Assembly: GCA_910584595.1 (NCBI GenBank)
Contig: CAJUBQ010000152.1
Span: 1-7,591, forward strand
Source of the DNA: an uncultured Eubacterium sp.
GTDB taxonomy: Bacteria; Bacillota; Clostridia; Lachnospirales; Lachnospiraceae
Direction: 5' to 3'
Length of the DNA stretch: 7,591 nucleotides
Positions 1-5,967 of the stretch are shown in pieces (within the stretch, counting starts at the first letter, position 1; the number at the start of each line of letters is the position of its first letter). A program made the translations under genes and the position numbers. The notes beneath the pieces were generated by a model. That model had not been told where the DNA came from. It saw only the letters and a list, made by a program, of their open reading frames with translations, and ran no database searches.

Positions 1-2
1 CT

Positions 3-641
3 TATCCAAAATATTTTTCCAGTGAGGATTGGGTAATGTCCTCTCTTGACTTTTTGGGTGGACGGGGAAAAATTGGGAATTTCAAATATGCGCCCATAAT
101 CGGAATTGATATTTTATCCGGTGTGCTTATCAATACTACAGGGAAATCCGTCTTAGAATTTGCGCAGGACAATCTTTTTTATCCATTGGGAATTTTTGTT
201 GATAAAAATATATATTTTCAAAACAAACAAGAACAACTTGATTTTTATAAATCGAAAGGTGCAAATGGTTGGGTTGCAGACCTAAAAGGAACGAATACGG
301 CTGGTTGGGGACTATCTCTTACAACTATGAATATGGCTAAACTGGGGCAGTTATATTTGAATGAGGGATATTGGAACGGCAGACAGATTATTTCCGGGAA
401 ATGGATTGCCGAGAGTACACAGGTACAAAGTGTTTGGAAAGCACGTCATCTAAAGTACGGATATTTGTGGTGGGTTATAGATGAGGCAGAGCATTCGTAT
501 GCGGCTTTAGGTGACGGTGGAAATGCGATATATGTTAATCCGAAAGACAGAATTGTGGTTGCTGTTTCTTCTTTATTTGTTCCAGGAGTGAAAGACAGGA
601 TTGATTTCATAAAAAGAGAAATTGAACCTTTATTTAAGTAA
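3..641 (+). CDS. Serine beta-lactamase-like hydrolase, 5' end missing (partial)
   Basis: The reading frame is open to the left edge (first full codon at 3), so the ATG at 36 is internal: residues before it (YPKYFSSEDWV) match the helix that precedes the active-site tyrosine region in class C beta-lactamase/penicillin-binding-like esterases. 212 residues are visible. Recognisable parts are the 'TGKSVLEFAQDNLFYPLGI' segment, the 'NTAGWGLSLTTMNMAKLGQLYLNEG' region (middle of the fold), 'YGYLWWVID', and near the end 'ALGDGGNAIYVNPKDRIVVAVSS', the equivalent of the KTG/HxG strand. The SxxK nucleophile motif would lie upstream of the window. The usual YxN/YxS triad around the second catalytic residue reads Tyr-Ala-Pro here, which is unusual. 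Family members hydrolyse esters, D-amino-acid peptides or beta-lactams; the substrate cannot be told. No clear terminator follows. The family call is firm and the activity is unknown. Confidence 0.85.
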   Translation, partial: YPKYFSSEDWVMSSLDFLGGRGKIGNFKYAPIIGIDILSGVLINTTGKSVLEFAQDNLFYPLGIFVDKNIYFQNKQEQLDFYKSKGANGWVADLKGTNTAGWGLSLTTMNMAKLGQLYLNEGYWNGRQIISGKWIAESTQVQSVWKARHLKYGYLWWVIDEAEHSYAALGDGGNAIYVNPKDRIVVAVSSLFVPGVKDRIDFIKREIEPLFK

Positions 642-709
642 AACGATTTACAGGATAGTCAAACATACGTTTATTTAAATTAGGTTACTGATACACCGAA
701 CACAAAATA

Positions 710-823
710 GAGTTTATTACAGCCTGATTCACGTCATTGCTGCGTTAAAATTTTTAGTCAAAGGAACCACATCGCCGTCGAAATTTTGACTTGCACTGAG
801 GCGAATCAGTCAGTGCTAAACTC
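710..823. repeat. Large imperfect inverted repeat in gene-free region
   Basis: Two arms of about 45-50 bases face each other around a loop of about 26 bases. Matching blocks, outside to inside, are GAGTTTA (710-716) with TAAACTC (817-823), CTGATTC (724-730) with GAATCAG (803-809), TCA and TGC blocks, and AAAATTT (747-753) with AAATTTT (780-786). The outer two blocks have the same 7-base spacing on both sides. The arrangement could be a miniature inverted-repeat element, a structured RNA or a mobile-element scar. I do not recognise the family. There is no T-run directly after the stem, so a simple terminator is less likely. Confidence 0.6.
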
Positions 824-852
824 CATACCAGACATACCATAGTTTTTTGATT

Positions 853-1005
853 TCAACCAAGATAGGAAGAAGATCGAAAGTAATTTCTGTTTTTTATATC
901 TGATGTTCCAAAAATATATTCAATATCACAGTCCCCAATTTTATATAATTTAAGTGCAGTTTTACTTGTAAACTTTCCTTCAAAGGGATTGACAAAATGC
1001 GGTTC
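853..1005 (-). pseudogene. Possible decayed protein-coding remnant (50 codons, no start)
   Basis: On the minus strand a 50-codon frame runs between stop codons, starting with GAA at 1005 and ending at TGA (855-853). Its translation looks protein-like (for example NPFEGKFTSKTALKLYKIGD, then CDIEYIFGTSDIKNRNYF) but contains no ATG, GTG or TTG codon, so it cannot be an intact gene. It lies under the -35 box of the regulator promoter. It may be the tail of a gene lost during insertion of the neighbouring genes. I cannot name a family, and a chance open frame in AT-rich DNA is a real alternative. Confidence 0.25.
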
Positions 1006-1016
1006 TTAATTATAAT
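989..1016 (+). promoter_or_regulatory. Consensus promoter of the TetR-CPBP unit
   Basis: TTGACA (989-994) and TATAAT (1011-1016) are both perfect matches to the vegetative sigma-A consensus, with a 16-base spacer. Transcription would start near 1023, about 40 bases ahead of the regulator's start codon and inside the palindrome at 1026-1049. A promoter this strong in front of a repressor gene fits tight autoregulation. Confidence 0.85.
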
Positions 1017-1025
1017 ATAAATAGA

Positions 1026-1049
1026 ATTATATAAATTAATTTATAAAAT
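1026..1049. promoter_or_regulatory. Candidate TetR-family operator (24-bp near-perfect palindrome)
   Basis: The core TATAAATTAATTTATA (1030-1045) is a perfect 16-base palindrome. Allowing one mismatched pair (1029/1046), the symmetry extends to 1026-1049. It lies between the -10 box and the ribosome site, at the expected transcription start, where a bound dimer would block initiation. The size and placement are typical of autoregulatory TetR-family operators. The sequence is entirely A/T, so symmetry by composition is a caveat. Confidence 0.6.
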
Positions 1050-1063
1050 ATGGAGGCGCTAAG

Positions 1064-1666
1064 ATGGCAAGAAAAACGCAGGTTTCAAAAGAAATGATTT
1101 TACAGGCGGCATTGGAAATGCTGATCCGTGATGGATATTCTGCTATTAATATTAAAACGTTATCAAAAGAGATCGGCTGCTCTACACAGCCTCTTGTATG
1201 GCATTTTGAAAGCATGGCAGGACTTCGTAAGGCTTTAGCTGAATATGCCTTGAATTATGCGAATGAGAAAATGCGTCCTTGTGCTCAAAATGGAATGGAT
1301 GCCTTTGCAGGTGTTGGAACCGCTTACATAAATCTTGCATTTGACGAGCCAAATCTCTTTAAATATCTTTATATGAGTGGAGAGAGCGAGTTTCAAGCAG
1401 GTGGTTTTGATGTTTTGGTAAAAGCCGATATGAATGCGTCTATGGTCGGGCAGATTGCGGATTGTTTAAAAATTCCGAAAGAGAGTGTCAACAGTTTTTT
1501 TCAGAATACAATGATTTATACTCACGGACTTGCCTGCTTTGTCGCTTCGGGAGTTATTACATCTTCAAAAGAAGAAGTTATCAAAATGGTTCATCAAGCT
1601 GCATTTACTTTTTTATCACAATCCGGTGCAAAAACGAATTTGGAGGAAAATCATGAAAACAAATAA
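1064..1666 (+). CDS. TetR/AcrR-family transcriptional regulator
   Basis: This 200-residue protein has the normal TetR length. The N-terminal 50-60 residues form the DNA-binding domain: helix 1 around residues 8-22, then a helix-turn-helix at about 29-48 (LSKEIGCSTQPLVWHF), which fits the family pattern of 'aeelGvs...lyyHF'. The remainder is the ligand-binding and dimerisation domain, with no feature that identifies a ligand. The start is fixed by GGAGG at 1052-1056, seven bases before ATG. The gene sits behind its own consensus promoter and a palindrome, and its 3' end overlaps the start of the membrane-protein gene by 14 nt, so the two are co-transcribed and probably translationally coupled. 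It most likely represses its own operon until a small molecule or peptide relieves it. The family is certain and the ligand unknown. Confidence 0.93.
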   Translation: MARKTQVSKEMILQAALEMLIRDGYSAINIKTLSKEIGCSTQPLVWHFESMAGLRKALAEYALNYANEKMRPCAQNGMDAFAGVGTAYINLAFDEPNLFKYLYMSGESEFQAGGFDVLVKADMNASMVGQIADCLKIPKESVNSFFQNTMIYTHGLACFVASGVITSSKEEVIKMVHQAAFTFLSQSGAKTNLEENHENK

Positions 1667-2567
1667 AATTATTTCCGATCTTGAAACAAAAAGAATTTTT
1701 ATATATTTAGCAATCGTTTTTGGTATTTATGATTGCTTGTGGTTAATAGCTGTTCTTTTGCCTGAGTCTGCGGGAGAAGATGTTTATGCTTTTTTAAGTT
1801 TCCCCGCTGTATTTATGGGAACGCCTGCTTTAGCAGTATTTATTACGAGAAAAATTACAACAGACAAATCACCGTTAAAGTTCAGCGTTAAGTTGTGGAA
1901 AAATAAAAGAGCTCTGCTTTTCTCGGCGTTCGTTCCAACAGCCGCTATTTTATGCGGTATGATTGCTTTCTTTTTCATTTTTCCGAATGATTTAGATTTC
2001 AGTGGTAAACACATTTCTCAGAACTATGGGGCTTTCGGCGCACCTTCAGAAATCGAGTTTACAATCGTTTCTATGCTGATGATGGGTCTGATTTTATATA
2101 TGATATCGGCGGTATGTTTTCCGGTCTGGTTTATTGCGTTGGGCGAAGATATCGGCTGGCATGGCTATCTGCTTCCGCTGTTATGCAAAAAACTTCCGGT
2201 TAGATATGCTGTTATTCTAAACGGTGCATTATGGGGATTGGCGCATGCCCCACTGATTTATTCCGGTATGAACTACGGAAATGACTACGCAGGCGCTCCG
2301 GTCTCTGGTATTGCCATGATGACGCTTACCTGCATAGTATTGGGCACATGGTCATCCTATGTAACATTGAAATACAACAACTGTATGTACGCAGCAATCA
2401 TTCACGGCGCTGCGGATATCATCGGAGAAGCAGGGGTTTGGGTATCCTTATCTACACAAAGCGCTTTGCTTGGTCCAATGCCAACAGGAATAATTGGTAT
2501 GAGTATGCTTCTCATAGGTGCAATGATACTCTTGCTTAAGCTGCCAAAACATAAAGTGAACCGTTGA
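1653..2567 (+). CDS. CPBP-family (Abi/CAAX protease-like) integral membrane protein
   Basis: The protein has 304 residues. The start at 1653 is chosen because GGAGG (1642-1646) lies six bases upstream; the longer open frame starting at 1530 lies inside the regulator gene and has no such site. Hydrophobic segments lie near residues 15-36, 47-64, 88-110, 138-162, 184-204, 216-236 and 275-296. The CPBP motifs are present: motif 1 is GEDIGWHGY (E165, D166, H170), motif 2 is WGLAHAP (H198), and motif 3 is HGAAD (H251). In the family these intramembrane residues form a glutamate/histidine metalloprotease-like site, used in prenyl-protein processing, bacteriocin self-immunity or phage defence. Motif 1 is usually EExxxR; here the second acid is Asp and the Arg is His, so activity may be altered. 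Coupling to a TetR repressor suggests inducible expression. The family call is strong and the role open. Confidence 0.88.
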   Translation: MKTNKIISDLETKRIFIYLAIVFGIYDCLWLIAVLLPESAGEDVYAFLSFPAVFMGTPALAVFITRKITTDKSPLKFSVKLWKNKRALLFSAFVPTAAILCGMIAFFFIFPNDLDFSGKHISQNYGAFGAPSEIEFTIVSMLMMGLILYMISAVCFPVWFIALGEDIGWHGYLLPLLCKKLPVRYAVILNGALWGLAHAPLIYSGMNYGNDYAGAPVSGIAMMTLTCIVLGTWSSYVTLKYNNCMYAAIIHGAADIIGEAGVWVSLSTQSALLGPMPTGIIGMSMLLIGAMILLLKLPKHKVNR

Positions 2568-2619
2568 CGTCTTTTATGGGTAAAAAACAAAATACCTTCA
2601 TTGATGAAATCAGAAAATG

Positions 2620-2663
2620 AAAAAGACGGTATCACCTGTTGTACAAGGTGATATCGCCTTTTT
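2620..2663. terminator. Bidirectional intrinsic terminator between convergent genes
   Basis: The arms at 2620-2637 and 2646-2663 pair over 18 positions, with two G-U type wobbles and an eight-base loop. The A-run at the left end (AAAAAG) and the T-run at the right end (CCTTTTTC) give a U-tract to transcripts from either side. It therefore serves both the CPBP gene (+, stop at 2567) and the GH5 gene (-, stop at 2695). Confidence 0.92.
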
Positions 2664-2694
2664 CTTCCTTGATGCTTACGATTGCTTTTTGATT

Positions 2695-4581
2695 TTATTT
2701 CCAATAACAATAACGGATATCATATACACTGATACTGCCGTCTTTTGCGCAGACATAGATTTTATCCAGATTGGAAGCAAATTGGTCAGTTCCAAATGCG
2801 GATACACAATCGGAATATCTGTATTTTGCATAATAATGTCCGTTGGCATAGCCGTTTTCAAAGGAAGGAACGGGAATCCATCCGTCATCGCCTCTGCTCA
2901 GATCTTGCAGGATGAAATCTGTTTTTTTGTGATCTCCGCCGTATTCTACATAAAAATATCCGTTATCCTTCATGCAGGATGCAGGGAACCATCCGTTGCA
3001 TTTGGTTGTTGCGATACTGACAGCAGGTTTCCAGTCGCAGGCATCTTCTTTTCCGTGAAACAGGCATACGGAGTCGTCGATGTAAGCGAGTTTATATACG
3101 GTTACCTCGGATTCTTTTGCACCGACATAGATTCTATCCAAAAAATTTGCAAAATCAGTGCCGAATGCTGCAGTGCAGTTTAGATAAGGATAAATGGCAT
3201 AGGCTTTGCCGTTGCTGCTGCCTGTTTTGCTGGCAGACACTTTTGTCCAGGAAGGGCCGCCGGAGACGCTCTGGAAGATCAGTTCCGGAGCTTCTGTCAT
3301 TCCACTGTATTCTACATAAAAATATCCCTCCGGAAGCAGGAGCGCCGGATCAAAGCTGCCGCCCTGGCGGGTAGTAGCTACGTTAACGGCTTGCTCCCAG
3401 TTGGAAGCAGTTGCCGATCCGCTGAAAAGGACGGAAGGGTCAGATGAGGTTTCGTAGGCGCTGACAATGCGGTCGGCGATCTCTCCCGTAAATGTCAGGT
3501 TGTTGCGGTTAAAAATGCCGAAATGCTCGCCGCCTTTTCCAAAACAGTGATTATCCCACCAAAGGGCAGGAATGCCGTAGTCGTTAGCCATCCGGGCGAA
3601 TACGTAGGCGTATGTTTCGCGTTCAGACAGGTTATCTTTATCCGTAGCGCCAAATTCACCGATGTATACCGGGATATTATTTTGGATAAAGATCGTATGG
3701 AGTCTGTCGAAGACCGGCTGCAGCAAGGCTCTGTCGTCATCTGTCCAGTTTGCATGTCCATCTGCTTCGTATGCAAAATCCCATGGCAGATACGCATGGA
3801 CGGAAACAGCGATCATATCGTCTGTCTCTTCCAGTTTTTTCCACCCATTTACCTTATCGAAATCCGGAGATGCACAATAAGTCGGGAGTGAGACGAGACG
3901 TCTGCTGTTATTGCCGCCGACGGCGCGTATGGCAGAGCGGGCAGCTTCATTGCATTCGTTGATATAGCTGTAATAGTCTGAATTTCCGGTCCAGTCTTCA
4001 CCGCTTCTTGGCTCATTGTTTACTTCAAAAATCAGTCTGTCTCCGTATTCGCGAAAACGTTCTGCAATTTGTTTCCAGAGAGCTTTCAGTTCTTCTTTGA
4101 TTTTTTCTATTTCCTGCCGGTCATGTGAGATTTTTGTCTGCAGGTCATTGTGATGGACGTTGATAATGACGTACATATCATTAGAAAGTGCATAATTGAC
4201 GACTTCTTCCACTCTGTCCATATAGGCTTTGCTGACCGTATACGTGGAAGGATCGGAATAATTATCGTCCCAGCGTACCGGAATACGGATCGTTTTAAAT
4301 CCTTTTGCGGCAATGGCGTCAATCATTTCTTTTGTTATGGTCGGGTTGCCCCAGTAAGTTTCATTATAATCGGATTCCAGTGAATTTCCAAGGTTCCAAC
4401 CTGCTTTCATATCCTTTGTGATTTCAAAAGCGGTCATACCCCGCATTTCCCTGGCATAGTCGCTTTCCGGTGATCCATTTGCAGCAAAGACACTTTGTCT
4501 GGCTGTTAGGACAGCTGCGCAGCAGGCGAAAATACCAAGCGCTGATGCTAACAGTTTAAAATGGAGTTTTGTTTTTAACAT
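2695..4581 (-). CDS. Secreted glycoside hydrolase family 5 enzyme with two C-terminal repeat modules
   Basis: The protein has 628 residues. The start is taken at 4581 because AAAGGAGG (complement of 4589-4596) lies seven bases upstream and the signal peptide then begins correctly; an upstream in-frame ATG at 4626 would precede the ribosome site. Residues 1-33 are a signal peptide (basic start, hydrophobic core, likely cut at SVFA|ANG). Residues about 50-375 are a GH5 (beta/alpha)8 barrel: GWNLGNSLES (61-70), WGNP (77-80), R99, HH (143-144), NEP with acid/base E190, H262 and Y264, GEFG with nucleophile E309, and W341-W342. All expected GH5 residues are present, so it should be an active retaining beta-glycanase; the GWNLGN/WGNP signature resembles bacterial endoglucanases, but cellulose, mannan or xyloglucan cannot be separated by eye. 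Residues about 384-625 hold two homologous modules. No dockerin, SLH or sortase signal is seen, so it is probably released. Confidence 0.93.
   Translation of the reverse strand: MLKTKLHFKLLASALGIFACCAAVLTARQSVFAANGSPESDYAREMRGMTAFEITKDMKAGWNLGNSLESDYNETYWGNPTITKEMIDAIAAKGFKTIRIPVRWDDNYSDPSTYTVSKAYMDRVEEVVNYALSNDMYVIINVHHNDLQTKISHDRQEIEKIKEELKALWKQIAERFREYGDRLIFEVNNEPRSGEDWTGNSDYYSYINECNEAARSAIRAVGGNNSRRLVSLPTYCASPDFDKVNGWKKLEETDDMIAVSVHAYLPWDFAYEADGHANWTDDDRALLQPVFDRLHTIFIQNNIPVYIGEFGATDKDNLSERETYAYVFARMANDYGIPALWWDNHCFGKGGEHFGIFNRNNLTFTGEIADRIVSAYETSSDPSVLFSGSATASNWEQAVNVATTRQGGSFDPALLLPEGYFYVEYSGMTEAPELIFQSVSGGPSWTKVSASKTGSSNGKAYAIYPYLNCTAAFGTDFANFLDRIYVGAKESEVTVYKLAYIDDSVCLFHGKEDACDWKPAVSIATTKCNGWFPASCMKDNGYFYVEYGGDHKKTDFILQDLSRGDDGWIPVPSFENGYANGHYYAKYRYSDCVSAFGTDQFASNLDKIYVCAKDGSISVYDIRYCYWK
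2707..3432 (-). repeat. Tandem duplicated ~120-residue module in the GH5 C terminus
   Basis: Residues 384-501 (3079-3432) and 506-625 (2707-3066) of the GH5 protein align along their whole length. Shared blocks are VATT/IATT at 402 and 524, GYFYVEY at 419 and 541, AFGTD at 472 and 595, and IYVxAK at 484 and 608, each in the same order and spacing. The patterned aromatic residues (Tyr, Trp, Phe) and alternating strands fit a beta-sandwich carbohydrate-binding module, but I do not recognise a numbered CBM family, so binding is inferred from position after a GH5 domain. Copy 2 is richer in cysteine than copy 1, which points to divergence after duplication. Confidence 0.8.
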
Positions 4582-4643
4582 CGTAGTTCCTCCTTTAAGT
4601 ATGATTTGTTTTCCGGCCGGAAACATGTTTAATACGTACTACA

Positions 4644-4652
4644 TTTATAACA
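4644..4652 (-). promoter_or_regulatory. Extended -10 promoter of the GH5 gene
   Basis: Read on the minus strand this is TGTTATAAA: a TGn extension followed by TATAAA. No good -35 box lies 17 bases upstream (TATAGT at 4672-4667), so the extended -10 would have to compensate, giving a weak or activator-dependent promoter. Transcription would start near 4637, within the ACGT motif at 4632-4639. Confidence 0.45.
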
Positions 4653-4730
4653 TAAAAAAGAAAATAACTATACGTATCATTCTAGAGATTTATTACAGTC
4701 ATTTTTTGATGTGTATGTGGAAAATACCAC

Positions 4731-4759
4731 TTGACAAATGATATTATATAACGTATAGT
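4731..4759 (+). promoter_or_regulatory. Promoter of the PadR-DUF1700-DUF4097-PspC operon
   Basis: TTGACA (4731-4736) is followed after exactly 17 bases by TATAGT (4754-4759), one base from the -10 consensus. The A/T-rich leader to 4816 has a weak dyad, TATCAA (4776-4781) with TTGATA (4797-4802), that ends near the AAGGAG ribosome site (4804-4809). The -10 box lies inside the ACGTATAGT element shared with the opposite side of the intergenic region. Confidence 0.82.
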
Positions 4760-4816
4760 ATTAAACAACAACTAATATCAAACATCAAATAATATATTGA
4801 TACAAGGAGTGATGGC

Positions 4817-5140
4817 ATGGTTTTTAATACAGGCGCTGCACTTTTAGATGCAATCGTACTGGCAGTCGTGTCCAAAGACGAAGAAGGTACTTATGGATAC
4901 AAGATCACGCAGGATGTGCGCAAAACGATCGAAGTGTCAGAATCTACGCTTTATCCGGTGCTGCGCCGTCTGCAGAAAGATGATTGCCTGCAGGTATATG
5001 ACCGGGAATGCGGCGGCAGAAACCGCAGATATTATAAGCTGACACCGGCAGGTGAAGCACAGCTTCGTCTGTATAGTGATGAGTGGAAGAGTTATTCAAG
5101 AAAAATTAGTGCATTGTTTTCGGGAGAGGAGTTAACATGA
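4817..5140 (+). CDS. PadR-family transcriptional regulator
   Basis: This 107-residue winged-helix protein has the size of the short PadR subfamily (PadR-s2), with one DNA-binding domain and a single C-terminal dimerisation helix. Visible hallmarks are 'GTYGYKITQDVRKTIEVSES' leading into 'TLYPVLRRLQKDD' (recognition helix, residues about 38-56) and the wing 'RNRRYYKLTPAGE' (68-80). The start follows AAGGAG with a seven-base gap. Its stop overlaps the DUF1700 start as ATGA, so it is the first gene of a coupled operon. Known PadR proteins repress their own operon and respond to drugs, phenolics or membrane-related signals. In this type of locus the PadR is thought to control the membrane proteins encoded after it. 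The effector cannot be inferred. Confidence 0.93.
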   Translation: MVFNTGAALLDAIVLAVVSKDEEGTYGYKITQDVRKTIEVSESTLYPVLRRLQKDDCLQVYDRECGGRNRRYYKLTPAGEAQLRLYSDEWKSYSRKISALFSGEELT

Positions 5141-5967
5141 ACAAAGATTTATTTTTGGAACAGTTAGAACGCCTGTTATATGAGATTCCCAAAGAGGAGC
5201 GGGATGAGGCGATGGATTATTACCGGAGCTATTTTGACGATGCCGGAGTGGAAAATGAAGCGATTGTTTTGGAAGAACTGGAATCTCCGAAAATCATTGC
5301 AGACAGCATCAAAGAGGCATTGAACAGTACCGGAGATATGACAGGTGCATTAAAAAATCCCCCGCAGGTGCGGGATGGACAGACATCCGGAAAGTATGGA
5401 TATGGCAAAAACCAGTCCGGACGCGGTTATAAGAGTATTTTTTCCGGCAGTGATTTTCGCAAAAAGGAAGAGCAGACATCATCTTCTGACAAGTATACAC
5501 AGTCAGAAGGCGCCAACCGTTATCAATCCCAGGGAGGGGCGGATTACAGGAAGTATGACCAATACGAAAGAAGATCCGGTCAGAATGACGGCAGGGCAGA
5601 CAGACGTACGAAGTTGATCTTATTTATTATATTGGCAGTGTTTACATCCCCGGTCTGGGGAACAGTATTGTCAGGAGCTCTTGGGATTGTAGGCATTTTA
5701 CTTGCAGTTATTGTGGCGCTTGGCGTTTGTTCGATTGGTGGGGTAATTGGAGGTATTGTCTGTACGGTTGTGGCTATAGTAAAATTGTGCTCATTGTCTT
5801 TCGTGAAAGGGCTGTTTATACTTGGAATAGGTATGCTTTTGATTGCGGGAAGCGGACTTAGCATGATTCTTGTGATGCTTGTCTGCGGCAGATTTCTGCC
5901 GTGGATATTTCGCCAGATTGTACAGCTGTTTCAAAGAGTTTTGCAGTGGGGAAGGAGTGCGGCATGA
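5137..5967 (+). CDS. DUF1700-family multi-pass membrane protein
   Basis: The protein has 276 residues. The start at 5137 overlaps the PadR stop (ATGA) and has AGGAG at 5127-5131. Residues 1-62 form the conserved DUF1700 N-terminal domain: 'FLEQLERLLYEIPKEERDEA' then 'YYRSYFDDAG...ELESPKIIADSIK', a helical region found as a cytosolic partner domain next to PadR genes. Residues about 65-157 are a low-complexity linker rich in Gly, Ser, Gln, Tyr and charge, probably disordered. Residues 159-250 carry about four closely packed hydrophobic segments, followed by an amphipathic aromatic tail (WIFRQIVQLFQRVLQW). I infer a membrane anchor or sensor acting with the other operon products. The molecular function of the family is not established. 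The gene ends in an ATGA overlap with the DUF4097 gene. Confidence 0.88.
   Translation: MNKDLFLEQLERLLYEIPKEERDEAMDYYRSYFDDAGVENEAIVLEELESPKIIADSIKEALNSTGDMTGALKNPPQVRDGQTSGKYGYGKNQSGRGYKSIFSGSDFRKKEEQTSSSDKYTQSEGANRYQSQGGADYRKYDQYERRSGQNDGRADRRTKLILFIILAVFTSPVWGTVLSGALGIVGILLAVIVALGVCSIGGVIGGIVCTVVAIVKLCSLSFVKGLFILGIGMLLIAGSGLSMILVMLVCGRFLPWIFRQIVQLFQRVLQWGRSAA

Larger units (their letters stand above)
4626..4767. promoter_or_regulatory. Nested inverted matches in the divergent promoter region (candidate PadR sites)
   Basis: TGTTTAATAC (4626-4635) is the exact reverse complement of GTATTAAACA (4758-4767), and ACTATACGT (4667-4675) is the exact reverse complement of ACGTATAGT (4751-4759). 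Three ACGT-cored motifs occur: ATACGTAC at 4632-4639, ATACGTAT (a perfect palindrome) at 4670-4677, and AACGTATA at 4750-4757. The outer pair sits at or near the predicted transcription start on each side, and one inner copy overlaps the -10 box of the PadR operon. PadR proteins repress by binding such sites, so control of both directions by the adjacent PadR is a reasonable inference. An additional dyad, GTGG-N6-CCAC (4717-4730), abuts the PadR -35 box. Confidence 0.5.

Noticed and set aside
36..641. Serine hydrolase starting at ATG 36
   Set aside because: The frame is open upstream to the window edge, the upstream residues fit the family, and there is no ribosome site before 36. The gene is truncated by the window.
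1530..1652. N-terminal 41-residue extension of the CPBP protein
   Set aside because: It lies inside the TetR gene in another frame and has no ribosome site; GGAGG sits correctly before the ATG at 1653.
2617..3183. 188-codon plus-strand frame opposite the GH5 gene
   Set aside because: It begins inside the terminator hairpin and lies antisense to the conserved C-terminal modules of the GH5 protein; no ribosome site was seen.
4582..4626. Upstream ATG at 4626 for the GH5 protein
   Set aside because: It would place the AAAGGAGG ribosome site inside the coding sequence and put 15 extra residues before the signal peptide.
5901..5963. N-terminal 21-residue extension of the DUF4097 protein
   Set aside because: It overlaps the end of the DUF1700 gene; the ATG at 5964 has GAAGGAG and the ATGA coupling also seen at the previous junction.
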